This document shows, piece after piece, positions 7,956-16,880 of a stretch of DNA of 64,000 bases. Location of the stretch: the NCBI GenBank assembly GCA_000163555.2, contig ADAC02000001.1:124001-188000 (forward strand), written 5' to 3'. A program made the translations under genes and the position numbers. The stretch comes from an alpha proteobacterium HIMB114. GTDB lineage: Bacteria; Pseudomonadota; Alphaproteobacteria; Pelagibacterales; Pelagibacteraceae. How positions within the stretch are numbered: position 1 is the first letter of the stretch; each line of letters opens with the position of its first letter. Under the pieces are notes generated by a model, which saw nothing but the letters and a program-made list of their open reading frames with translations, was not told the origin of the DNA and made no database searches.

Positions 7956-9793
7956 TAAAGGATATTTTTCTTTTTATGAAAAAAATTATAAACTTTTTCT
8001 GCTGAACTGTCATTAATTCCATCAATAGATTTGATATCATCTAAACTAGCACCTTCTATCGCTTTTGCAGATCCAAAATGACTTAAAAGTGCCTTTTTTC
8101 TTTTTGATCCAATTCCATCAATTTCATCTAAAGGAGATTTAAACATTTGTTTAGTTTTTTTCTTTCGATGAGTAGTAATTGCAAATCGGTGAGCTTCATC
8201 TCTTATTCTTTGAGTCAAAAATAGCACGGGATCGTTTTTGTCTAACTCTATAACACCATCTTCACTAATAAATTTTTCATTACCTTTATTACGTTCTTTT
8301 CCCTTAGATATTGCGATAATCTTAAGACCATGAAATCCTAAATCATTTAATTTATTTCTCACAACTGAATACTGACCTTTGCCTCCATCAATGAGCAATA
8401 AATCAGGTACATTCTCATCTGTTAGCGAGTCTACTTTTGAGAAACGTCTCTGTATGACTTCGGTCATCATACCATAATCATCGTTTGATTTTATTTTAGT
8501 ATTTTTGATATTAAACTTTCTATATCTATTTTTAATAAATCCATCTTTTCCAAAGGCAATTAATGCACCAATATTACTATCTCCTTGATTATGACTATTA
8601 TCGTATACTTCTATTAAAGATGGGGTAAAACCTAATTTGAATTTTTCACCCATTGAAATAAGTAGATCATTATTTTTTTCCTGTGAAAGTATTTTAATTT
8701 GAAGTTGTTCTTGTGCATTTTTAACAGCATTTTTCACCATTGAATTTTTTGGCGATATTTTAATTAAAATTTTTTTGTTATATTTTTTTTCAAATGCAGA
8801 TTTTATTAACTCATGATTTTCAGGAGTTAAATTTAGAACTAATTCAGACGGAGGTTCTTTGTTTTCGTAAAACTGAGTTAAAAAAGATTTTAGGATATGT
8901 TCATCACTATCCTCATGATCATGTTTTGGGTAAAAATACTGACTGCCCCAGTTTTGTTTAGATCGGTAAAAAAATATTACTACACACGTTATATTTTCTT
9001 TTCTATGACTAACAATTAAATCTGCATCTTTTAAATTATTTTTTTGAATATTTTGAGATGATTGGATGTAAGTTAAGGATTTAATTCTATCTCTTAATAT
9101 AGCTGCTTTTTCAAAATTAAGTCTGTCACTTTCTTTTTCCATTTCTTGTGACATTTTTTTTTGTATATCTCTTGATTTTCCATTTAAAAAACTTGAACAT
9201 TCATCAACAGTTTTAGAATATTCGCTTTTTGTAATTTCTCCAGTGCATGGTCCTGAGCATCTTTTAATTTGATATAAAATACAGGGTCGAGACCTTCCTT
9301 TGAAAGTGTTGTCATCGCAAACCCTTATCTGGAAAACTTTCTGAAGCATTTTAATTGTCCAATTAGCTGACGCGATTGATGCAAAAGGACCAAAATAAAT
9401 ATCCTTATCATTATGTTTACCTCTAAATTTAGTTATCTGAGGATAGTCATGGCTTGATCTAATTTGAATATATGGGAAAGATTTATCATCTTTAAGCAAG
9501 ACATTATATCTGGGTTTATTTTTTTTTATTAAATTTGCTTCTAAAAGGAGTGCTTCAGATTCATTTAAAGTGCTAATTGTATCTATTCTATTTGTAGATG
9601 CTATCATTCTCTCTGTTCTAATTGGCTGTGTAGAACTGGAGGAATAATTCGATAATCGGTTTGGTAAGTTTTTAGCTTTACCCACATAAATGATTTTATT
9701 TTTCTCATCAAATACTTGATAAACCCCAGGACTATTAGAGCATAGTTTAGATTTATTTTTAAATATCTCTTTACCTTGTTCTAAAGAGTTCAT
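7955..9793 (-). CDS. uvrC: Excinuclease ABC subunit C
   Basis: Makes both incisions in nucleotide excision repair. The N-terminal GIY-YIG nuclease shows SPGVYQVFD and IYVGKAKNLPNRL. A Cys-rich stretch with RCSGPC follows at about 170-180, then the UVR motif (RLNFEKAAILRDRI) that contacts UvrB. The RNase H-like nuclease includes VYDNSH and LLIDGGKGQ, and the C-terminus has helix-hairpin-helix repeats (IDGIGSKRKKALLSHFG). 612 aa is full length. It starts 4 bases after folB and shares a probable unit with uvrB. Confidence 0.96.
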   Translation of the reverse strand: MNSLEQGKEIFKNKSKLCSNSPGVYQVFDEKNKIIYVGKAKNLPNRLSNYSSSSTQPIRTERMIASTNRIDTISTLNESEALLLEANLIKKNKPRYNVLLKDDKSFPYIQIRSSHDYPQITKFRGKHNDKDIYFGPFASIASANWTIKMLQKVFQIRVCDDNTFKGRSRPCILYQIKRCSGPCTGEITKSEYSKTVDECSSFLNGKSRDIQKKMSQEMEKESDRLNFEKAAILRDRIKSLTYIQSSQNIQKNNLKDADLIVSHRKENITCVVIFFYRSKQNWGSQYFYPKHDHEDSDEHILKSFLTQFYENKEPPSELVLNLTPENHELIKSAFEKKYNKKILIKISPKNSMVKNAVKNAQEQLQIKILSQEKNNDLLISMGEKFKLGFTPSLIEVYDNSHNQGDSNIGALIAFGKDGFIKNRYRKFNIKNTKIKSNDDYGMMTEVIQRRFSKVDSLTDENVPDLLLIDGGKGQYSVVRNKLNDLGFHGLKIIAISKGKERNKGNEKFISEDGVIELDKNDPVLFLTQRIRDEAHRFAITTHRKKKTKQMFKSPLDEIDGIGSKRKKALLSHFGSAKAIEGASLDDIKSIDGINDSSAEKVYNFFHKKKNIL

Positions 9794-9797
9794 ATTT

Positions 9798-10193
9798 CTA
9801 AATTCTTTTTTTTGTTATCTCATAGCCAACACTTTCGCATTCCTTTACGGCCTGAGTTTTTTCAATTCTAATTTTGACTTTGTTCACTCTTTGATCGTCA
9901 AATATTTTAGTAATAATTTTCTCAGACAAAGTCTCTAGAAAATTAATATCCTCATTCAAAATTTTTTTTATAATTTTTATGATTTGGTCATAATCTATAA
10001 TTTCATTTAAAGAATTATCTTGATACAAATTTTCATTTGTAAAAATTTTTAAATTAAAAACTAGTTCTTGTTTTGTAATTTTTTCATGAGGATAATACCC
10101 AAATTTTGCATTTAATTTTAAGTTTTTAATAATGATTACCTCTTCAGAGGTTTTGATATTATTTTTTATTTTAATTACTTTTTTTTCACTCAT
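9798..10193 (-). CDS. folB: Dihydroneopterin aldolase-like protein
   Basis: FolB converts 7,8-dihydroneopterin to 6-hydroxymethyl-dihydropterin and glycolaldehyde in folate synthesis. The T-fold features are GYYPHEK with the likely catalytic Glu, IDYDQI, FLETLSEKI and a late EKTQAVKECESVGYEI. The 131-aa protein carries about 20 extra N-terminal residues. It overlaps the upstream SDR gene by 8 bases; that partner looks like a pteridine-type reductase, which supports a pterin role. A FolX-like epimerase activity cannot be excluded. Confidence 0.82.
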   Translation of the reverse strand: MSEKKVIKIKNNIKTSEEVIIIKNLKLNAKFGYYPHEKITKQELVFNLKIFTNENLYQDNSLNEIIDYDQIIKIIKKILNEDINFLETLSEKIITKIFDDQRVNKVKIRIEKTQAVKECESVGYEITKKRI

Positions 10194-10935
10194 TTATATT
10201 TATTAAATCTTTAGTTTGCCAATTTAAACTTTGACCGCTATCAATCGCTATTGATTGACCAGTTATAGATTGATTCTGTATAAAAAAATTACAAGCATTA
10301 AAAATTTCTTTTTTATCTACTTGTTTTTTCAACAAGGTATTTAAATACTGTTTTTTAAAATGTTTTGTTGATTGCCTAGTATTTTTAATTACTGGACCTG
10401 GTGCAATAGCATTTACTCTGATTTTTGGCGCCAATCTCATTGCTGCTGTTTTTGTCATATTAAATAATATTAATTTACTTACAGTGTAAGAAAAAAAATA
10501 AGGAGTAAGTTTAAAAACTCTTTGATCAAGTATATTTGTTATTGTCGCATTATCACTTTTATTAAGCTTTTGATTAGCAAAATTAGAAATTAAAATTGCC
10601 GGTGCTTTAGCATTTGTATCTAGATGTTTGTTCCAACTTTTCTCATTAAATTTTAGGATATCGTCATTTTCAAAAACTGAAGCACAATTAATTAAATGAT
10701 GAATTTTACCAACTTTTTTTTTAGCATCATGAAAAAGTTTTTTTACAGATTGATATTTTTCTAAATTCGCTTTTATTAGAATTGCCTTACTATATTTTGA
10801 AATATTTTTTTTTGTATTTTCAGCATCTATTTTTGATTTATTATAATGGAGTATTATATTTGCACCTTTTTTTGCAAATCCAACTGCGATTTCTTTACCA
10901 ATTCTTTTTCCGGCACCTGTAATCAGTATATTCAT
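10186..10935 (-). CDS. Short-chain dehydrogenase/reductase, possibly FolM-like pteridine reductase
   Basis: Rossmann-fold NAD(P)H oxidoreductase. The cofactor motif is [12 protein letters not shown] (6-17), the NAG-equivalent is INCAS, and the catalytic YxxxK is [15 protein letters not shown] is the usual SDR segment before the substrate lid. The G-x-x-K/R-R-I-G form of the glycine loop is seen in pteridine reductases, and the gene overlaps folB, so reduction of a dihydropterin (FolM/PTR1-like) is the best inference. A generic fabG-type reductase is the alternative. It overlaps uvrB by four bases (ATGA). Confidence 0.8.
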   Translation of the reverse strand: MNILITGAGKRIGKEIAVGFAKKGANIILHYNKSKIDAENTKKNISKYSKAILIKANLEKYQSVKKLFHDAKKKVGKIHHLINCASVFENDDILKFNEKSWNKHLDTNAKAPAILISNFANQKLNKSDNATITNILDQRVFKLTPYFFSYTVSKLILFNMTKTAAMRLAPKIRVNAIAPGPVIKNTRQSTKHFKKQYLNTLLKKQVDKKEIFNACNFFIQNQSITGQSIAIDSGQSLNWQTKDLININE

Positions 10936-13079
10936 TTTTTTTTGTACCTTTTGCCTGCTCTTGTACCAGCTCTTCCTTGTGTGGATCTACCAGCATTTTT
11001 AGATTTATAGTTCTTGGTAAATGAATTTACGGTTAGACCCATATCAGACTGCTCTAATTTTCTAATCTCATCCCTTATTTCAGCTGCCTTTTCAAACTCT
11101 AAATTATCAGCAGCGCCTTGCATATCTTTTTTCAATGCCTTCATATGTTTTTTTAAATTATGTCCAGGTTTAGTGAATTTATCTGTATTTAAATAATCTT
11201 TTTCATAAACACTCTCTAATATATCCCCAATTTCTTTTTTAATTGATGATGCACAAATATTATTTTTTTTATTATATTCCTGTTGTTTTGTTCTCCTTCT
11301 GTCAGTCTCTTCAATTGCTTTAGTTATACTTTTTGTTTTCTTATCCGCATATAAAATGACTTTTCCTTCAACATTCCTAGCCGCTCTTCCGATTGTTTGA
11401 ACTAATGAAGTTTCTGATCTAAGAAAACCCTCTTTATCTGCATCTAAGATAGCAACTAACGAACATTCAGGAATATCAAGCCCTTCTCTTAAAAGATTTA
11501 TGCCAACTAAAACATCAAAGTGACCAAGCCTTAAATCTCTGATTATTTCTATTCTTTCTAGTGTATCTATGTCCGAGTGCATATATCTAACTTTAATACC
11601 ATTTTCGTCAAAGTACTCTGTTAAATCTTCAGCCATTTTTTTTGTGAGTGTAGTAACCAAAACTCTTTGCTCTTTTTTTATTATTCCCTGACATTCATTT
11701 AAAAGATCATCCACTTGATTTTTTGCGGGTCGTATTTCAACTTCGGGATCAGTTAAACCAGTTGGTCTAATAATCTGTTCTGCAAAAACACCTTTTGTTT
11801 GTTCCATTTCCCAATGACCTGGGGTAGCAGATACAAATACTGTTTGTGGCCTCATCAAATCCCACTCCTCAAACTTTAATGGTCGATTATCCATACATGA
11901 TGGCAATCTAAAACCATAATCAGATAAAGTTTTTTTTCTTGTATAGTCACCTTTATACATTCCGTTCAATTGAGGTACAGTAACATGACTTTCGTCAACA
12001 AATACAAGTGCATTATCAGGTAGGTATTCAAATAATGTTGGTGGTGGCTCCCCTTTATTTCTTCCTGATAAAAATCTTGAATAGTTTTCAATTCCTGAAC
12101 AAGATCCTGTTGCCTCTATCATCTCTAGATCAAATCTTGTTCTTTCCTCAATTCTTTGTGCTTCTAAAAGTTTATTTTCTCCTCTAAATTTATCAATGGT
12201 TAGTCTTAATTCTTCTCTAATTTGTTTTATTGCTTGATTTACTGTAGGGCGAGGGGTGATGTAGTGGCTATTAGCGTATACTTTAATTATATTTAAATTT
12301 TCAGTTTTATCTCCAGTGAGTGGATCAAATTCTTTAATAGAAACTAATTTACCTTCATCTAAGCTAAGTTTCCAGGCTCTATCCTCAAGGTGAGATGGAA
12401 AAATTTCTATGTTTTCCCCCCTGACCCTAAATGTTCCTCTTTGAAAGTTTTGATCATTTCTTTTATACTGAAGTTCTATTAAACCTTTGATTATATTTTC
12501 TCTTTCATAATTTTCATTTTTGATAAATGTAAATGTCATTTTGCTGTATGACTCTGCTGATCCAAGACCATAGATGCAAGAAACACTTGATACGATGATT
12601 ACATCATCTTTTTCTAAAAGAGATCTTGTAGCTGAGTGCCTCATTCTATCTATTTGCTCATTAATAGATGACTCCTTTTCAATATAAGTATCTGATCTTG
12701 GAACATAAGCTTCTGGGGTATAGTAGTCATAATAAGATACGAAATACTCAACAGAGTTATTTGCAAAAAAACTCTTCATTTCACCATAAAGTTGAGCTGC
12801 TAAAGTTTTATTGGGAGCCAAAATGATCGCTGGTCTATTTAATGTTTCTATAATTTTAGCCATAGTGAAAGTTTTGCCTGATCCAGTGACTCCTAAAAGC
12901 ACTTGATTTTTTTGTTGATCATTGAGACCAGAACAAAGCTCTTTTATAGCCATAGGTTGATCACCCGATGGTTTAAAGTTACTTGTTATTTTAAAATCTT
13001 TTCCACCCTCAAGTTTGTTCAAGGATAATTTATTTGTATCCTTGCTTTCTGATTTATTAATTGTATTTAATACTGACAT
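10932..13079 (-). CDS. uvrB: Excinuclease ABC subunit B
   Basis: DNA-damage verification helicase of nucleotide excision repair. It has Walker A GVTGSGKT (63-70), the beta-hairpin segment [26 protein letters not shown] as the DEAD-like box, helicase motifs V-VI ending TIGRAARN, and a C-terminal UVR motif ([14 protein letters not shown]) that binds UvrC. At 715 aa it carries about 25 poorly conserved N-terminal residues, so an internal TTG start is possible. As annotated, its ATG is only 5 bases from the divergent aspartate aminotransferase start. Confidence 0.96.
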   Translation of the reverse strand: MSVLNTINKSESKDTNKLSLNKLEGGKDFKITSNFKPSGDQPMAIKELCSGLNDQQKNQVLLGVTGSGKTFTMAKIIETLNRPAIILAPNKTLAAQLYGEMKSFFANNSVEYFVSYYDYYTPEAYVPRSDTYIEKESSINEQIDRMRHSATRSLLEKDDVIIVSSVSCIYGLGSAESYSKMTFTFIKNENYERENIIKGLIELQYKRNDQNFQRGTFRVRGENIEIFPSHLEDRAWKLSLDEGKLVSIKEFDPLTGDKTENLNIIKVYANSHYITPRPTVNQAIKQIREELRLTIDKFRGENKLLEAQRIEERTRFDLEMIEATGSCSGIENYSRFLSGRNKGEPPPTLFEYLPDNALVFVDESHVTVPQLNGMYKGDYTRKKTLSDYGFRLPSCMDNRPLKFEEWDLMRPQTVFVSATPGHWEMEQTKGVFAEQIIRPTGLTDPEVEIRPAKNQVDDLLNECQGIIKKEQRVLVTTLTKKMAEDLTEYFDENGIKVRYMHSDIDTLERIEIIRDLRLGHFDVLVGINLLREGLDIPECSLVAILDADKEGFLRSETSLVQTIGRAARNVEGKVILYADKKTKSITKAIEETDRRRTKQQEYNKKNNICASSIKKEIGDILESVYEKDYLNTDKFTKPGHNLKKHMKALKKDMQGAADNLEFEKAAEIRDEIRKLEQSDMGLTVNSFTKNYKSKNAGRSTQGRAGTRAGKRYKKK

Positions 13080-13084
13080 ATTTT

Positions 13085-14284
13085 ATGAGCATCTTATCAA
13101 GTTCTTTATCAAGAATAAAACCTTCTCCAACAATAGCTGTTACTCAAAAAGCTAGAGAGTTAAAGGAAAAAGGTGTTGATGTGATTTCTTTAGGAGCAGG
13201 AGAACCTGATTTTGACACTCCTGATAATGTGAAAGAAGCCGCAATCAGAGCAATTAATAGCGGTGACACAAAATATACTGCTGTTGATGGAACTCCTAAG
13301 CTTAAAGAAGCTATAATAAAAAAATTTAAAAAGGAAAATGGTCTAGAGTTTTCAAAAGATCAAATTAATGTCGGCGCAGGTGGTAAACAAGTAATTTTTA
13401 ATGCTATTTTATCTACTATAAACCCAGAAGACGAAGTATTAATTCCAGCACCTTACTGGGTATCTTATCCAGACATTGTATTATTAGCAGGTGGTACTCC
13501 TAAGATTGTTATTTGTGATGAGAAAGATAAATTCAAAATCACACCTCAAAAACTGAAGAAAAACTTAAACAGTAAAACGAAATGGATTATTTTAAATTCT
13601 CCATCAAACCCAACTGGATCGTGCTATTCAAAAGATGAAATTGATGCAATAGCAGATATTTTAAAAGACTATCCAGAAGTTATGGTAATGAGCGACGATA
13701 TTTATGAGCATGTAGTTTATGATAATTTTAAATTTTATACTATTGCTCAAAATAAAAATGTTACTGATAGAACGTTAACCATCAACGGTGTTAGCAAATC
13801 ATATGCAATGACGGGTTGGAGAATTGGATATGCTGGTGGTCCAAAAGATTTAATTAAAGCTATGGCAAAGATACAATCTCAATCTACAACTAACCCTTCA
13901 TCAATTAGCCAGGCTGCAGCAGTTGAAGCCTTGAGTGGAGATCAATCTTTTATTAAAGATAGATCTGATGCATTTAAAGAGAGAAGAGATTTTGTTGTTT
14001 CTAAATTGAATAAAATTAATGGAATTGAATGTTTAAATCCACAAGGTGCATTTTATGTATTTCCAAGCTGCAAAGATTGTATAGGTAAAGCTCACTCTAA
14101 GCTTGGAGAAATCAAAAACGATACTGATTTTGTAAGTAAATTACTAGAGTCAACTGGGGTTGCAGTTGTTCAAGGGTCAGCTTTTGGCTTAGAAGGTTTT
14201 TTTAGAATTTCATATGCTACATCAATGACAAACCTTGAAAAGGCAGTCGAAAGAATATCTGATTTCTGTTCTAAATTAAGTTAA
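13085..14284 (+). CDS. aspC: Aspartate aminotransferase, class I/II
   Basis: PLP fold-type I transaminase interconverting aspartate and oxaloacetate with glutamate/2-oxoglutarate; members of this subgroup may also act on prephenate. Motifs include GAGEPDFDTP (38-47), NSPSNPTG (171-178), the PLP lysine K238 in GVSKSYAMTGWRIGY, and the C-terminal substrate arginine in FFRISYA. I use the ATG at 13085 (399 aa) because the family begins near this point; an upstream in-frame TTG at 13061 would lie inside uvrB. It converges on trxB with a 4-base overlap. Confidence 0.94.
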   Translation: MSILSSSLSRIKPSPTIAVTQKARELKEKGVDVISLGAGEPDFDTPDNVKEAAIRAINSGDTKYTAVDGTPKLKEAIIKKFKKENGLEFSKDQINVGAGGKQVIFNAILSTINPEDEVLIPAPYWVSYPDIVLLAGGTPKIVICDEKDKFKITPQKLKKNLNSKTKWIILNSPSNPTGSCYSKDEIDAIADILKDYPEVMVMSDDIYEHVVYDNFKFYTIAQNKNVTDRTLTINGVSKSYAMTGWRIGYAGGPKDLIKAMAKIQSQSTTNPSSISQAAAVEALSGDQSFIKDRSDAFKERRDFVVSKLNKINGIECLNPQGAFYVFPSCKDCIGKAHSKLGEIKNDTDFVSKLLESTGVAVVQGSAFGLEGFFRISYATSMTNLEKAVERISDFCSKLS

Positions 14285-15225
14285 TGATTTAATAATTTTT
14301 CTGCTTCTAGTGCAGCCATACATCCCATGCCTGCTGCTGTAATTGCTTGTCTAAAAATTTTATCCTTAACATCACCTGCTGCAAAAACACCTTCTATATT
14401 TGTTGCTGTAGAGTCTGGATTTGTAATGATATATCCCTCATCATCCATTTTAATTTGATTTTTAAAAATACTTGTTGCTGGATTGTGTCCGATGGCAACA
14501 AAAAAACCATGAATTTTTAATTCTTTTGTTAGATTATCTTTTACGTTTTTAATCGTAATGGACTCTAAATTTTTTGGATTATCGGTTCCGTTTACTTTTT
14601 CTACAACGGTGTTCCAAATAATTTCAATTTTTTTATTTTTAAATATTTTTTCTTGCAACATTTTTTCTGCACGTAATTCATCTCTTCGGTGAATTAAATA
14701 TACTTTTGACGCTATACCAGATAGGTAGATCGCCTCTTCGACAGCTGCATTTCCCCCTCCGACTACCGCTACTTCTTTGCCTTTATAAAAAAAACCATCG
14801 CACGTAGCACATGAACTTACACCAAAACCTTTGAAGCTTTCCTCGTTTTCAATTCCAAGCCATCTGGCCTGGGCGCCAGTAGAGATTATTACTGTATCAG
14901 ATATAAATGTATTTCCATTTTGCCCTTTGCAAACAAATGGTCTTTTTGAAAAATCAACATCACTAATTATATCTGTTACAAATTCAGTACCAACATTTTC
15001 GGCCTGTTTCTTCATTTCTTCCATCAACCATGGACCTTGAATAGCTTTTGCAAATCCAGGATAGTTTTCAACATCAGTGGTCGTAGTTAACTGACCACCA
15101 GGCTCCATACCAGTAACCATTATAGGTTTTAGCATTGCTCTTGATGTATAAACAGCAGCACTATAACCTGCAGGACCCGATCCTATAATTAGTACTTTAG
15201 TTTTAAACTCTTTATTTTGACTCAT
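14281..15225 (-). CDS. trxB: Thioredoxin reductase (NADPH)
   Basis: Flavoprotein that reduces thioredoxin with NADPH. The FAD loop is IGSGPAGYSAAVY (14-26), the redox-active disulfide is C139-C142 in SSCATCDGFFY, the NADPH loop is VVGGGNAAVEEA (about 154-165), and the C-terminal FAD contact is AAGDVKDKIFRQ. 314 aa is normal for the low-molecular-weight type. Divergent from the ELM1-family gene across 45 bases. Confidence 0.97.
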   Translation of the reverse strand: MSQNKEFKTKVLIIGSGPAGYSAAVYTSRAMLKPIMVTGMEPGGQLTTTTDVENYPGFAKAIQGPWLMEEMKKQAENVGTEFVTDIISDVDFSKRPFVCKGQNGNTFISDTVIISTGAQARWLGIENEESFKGFGVSSCATCDGFFYKGKEVAVVGGGNAAVEEAIYLSGIASKVYLIHRRDELRAEKMLQEKIFKNKKIEIIWNTVVEKVNGTDNPKNLESITIKNVKDNLTKELKIHGFFVAIGHNPATSIFKNQIKMDDEGYIITNPDSTATNIEGVFAAGDVKDKIFRQAITAAGMGCMAALEAEKLLNH

Positions 15226-15270
15226 TTGATTAATTTATAGAAACAATCTAATAAAATATAATTTATTATA

Positions 15271-16221
15271 ATGAAAGCATTACACTGCTGGTTATTAACA
15301 GAGGGCGCCCATGGCATGATTAGTCAAGTTGAGGGTTTAGCAAAATCTTTAAATACAACTTTCGATCATCATACAATTGATCTGCCAGTTTTATTTAAAT
15401 TTTTACCCCCATTCTTAACTCCAAAAATTCAACAATGTTTTAATTTTAATGAAATAGTTAAAGATGACAGCCCAGTTCCAGACATCATTATATCCTGTGG
15501 ACGAAAGAGTGTAATTCCAAATATTGTTTTAAAAAAATATTTTAAAAAAAAATTTAATAAAGATTTAAAAAATATTCATATTCAAGACCCAAAGATATCA
15601 CCTAAAAACTTTGACCTTATTATCACTCCACAGCACGATAATAAAATTAACTCTGAAAATATAATACGATCAGTTGGGGCATTGCATTACCTAAATGAAG
15701 AAGAGGTTATAAATAAAAATAATGGAGAAAATGTTATTACATTTGTACTAGGTGGACCAAATAAATATTATAATTTTAAAAAAGAAGATTTAGAAGTTCA
15801 TTTTGAAAAAATTAATAATAATAAAAATTTAAAAAAAATTAATGTTATAGCATCAAGAAGAACACCCAAATCTGTCTTTAATTTTTTAAGTTCAAAATTT
15901 AATCGCCTAGAATTTTGTTATGATTTTAGTTTAAATAAAAAAAATTATACAAATGCTTATGCTGAGGCTTCTCACATAGTAGTAACTTGTGACTCAACTT
16001 CAATGATTTCTGAAGCGGCTATAACTGGAAAACCATTATATGTAGCTAAATTACCCAATTTTAGGAATGACTACCGTTTTGAAAAATTTTTACAAAGCTT
16101 TAAAGATTTAAACATCATAAAGGAGTTCAATGGTAACTTAGAACACTGGACTTATGAAAAATTATATGAGAGTAAAAGAATAGCTAAAATAATTATAGAA
16201 AAATTTAATTTAGATAAATGA
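15271..16221 (+). CDS. ELM1-family (DUF1022) protein
   Basis: The N-terminus WLLTEGAHGMISQVEGLA and the later ISCGRKSVIPN, IHIQDPKISP and VVTCDSTSMISEA match the family founded on the plant mitochondrial-fission factor ELM1 and its many alphaproteobacterial homologues. The fold is thought to resemble GT-B glycosyltransferases, but the bacterial function is unknown. It has 316 aa, no signal peptide and no membrane segment. Its stop overlaps the next gene's start (ATGA), implying joint expression with a 2OG-oxygenase-like protein. Confidence 0.82.
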   Translation: MKALHCWLLTEGAHGMISQVEGLAKSLNTTFDHHTIDLPVLFKFLPPFLTPKIQQCFNFNEIVKDDSPVPDIIISCGRKSVIPNIVLKKYFKKKFNKDLKNIHIQDPKISPKNFDLIITPQHDNKINSENIIRSVGALHYLNEEEVINKNNGENVITFVLGGPNKYYNFKKEDLEVHFEKINNNKNLKKINVIASRRTPKSVFNFLSSKFNRLEFCYDFSLNKKNYTNAYAEASHIVVTCDSTSMISEAAITGKPLYVAKLPNFRNDYRFEKFLQSFKDLNIIKEFNGNLEHWTYEKLYESKRIAKIIIEKFNLDK

Positions 16222-16880
16222 GCATTTTAAATTCTTTGAAAACAAGCAAACATGGTGTCAAACCATTTAGATATTGGGAATTTGATAAACCATTGACCGA
16301 AGATATGATCAAAGAACTTTACGATGCCAAACTTGATGATCCAACGGCTCATGACATCGAATATGATGGTACTCGAGCAATTGATGGCGGAGATGGAAAA
16401 TTAAGAGAGGGAATAAAGTCTGGCGGAAAAGCTTTAAAATTTCGATGTTTTATAAGTAAAGAAAATGAACAAAACTATCCTGAATTGTTAAAATTAGTAA
16501 AAGATCTTCAAAAAAAAGAAACTCATCAATTTATAGGTGAAATGATAGAAAAAGATTTATCAAAATCTTTTGTAAGAGTAGAAATTTGTTGTGATAGAAA
16601 AGGTTTTTGGCTTAAGCCTCATTGCGATATCAAAGAAAAATTAATGTCTTCGATGTTATTTGTAAATAGAAATGGAGAGTCAGAAGAACTTGGAACTGAT
16701 TTTTATAATGAGAAATTGGAAAAAGTTTATACTGTTCCGTATAAAGATAACTATGGTTATATATTTACAACTGATGAGAATAGTTGGCATGGTCTGGATA
16801 AAAAAGTAATTAAAGATGAAAGACGTTGTCTACAAGTCAATTACGTAACTTTTGAAACTGATTATCCTGTTCAAAAATAA
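16218..16880 (+). CDS. 2-oxoglutarate/Fe(II)-dependent oxygenase-like protein
   Basis: A 220-aa protein with a probable double-stranded beta-helix iron site: H135 and D137 in LKPHCDIKEK, H191 in NSWHGLDKK, and R202/R203 in ERRCLQVNY as the 2-oxoglutarate anchor. The order HxD...H...R with about 55 residues between the metal ligands is typical of prolyl-4-hydroxylase-like enzymes. The substrate is unknown. Translationally coupled to the ELM1-family gene, and its stop codon abuts the carB stop on the other strand. Confidence 0.72.
   Translation: MSILNSLKTSKHGVKPFRYWEFDKPLTEDMIKELYDAKLDDPTAHDIEYDGTRAIDGGDGKLREGIKSGGKALKFRCFISKENEQNYPELLKLVKDLQKKETHQFIGEMIEKDLSKSFVRVEICCDRKGFWLKPHCDIKEKLMSSMLFVNRNGESEELGTDFYNEKLEKVYTVPYKDNYGYIFTTDENSWHGLDKKVIKDERRCLQVNYVTFETDYPVQK

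Noticed and set aside
15271-16221. ELM1-family protein considered as a stand-in for the missing MurG
   Set aside because: The GT-B-like fold is suggestive, but the family is found across alphaproteobacteria that also have a normal MurG, and its motifs are not those of GT28.
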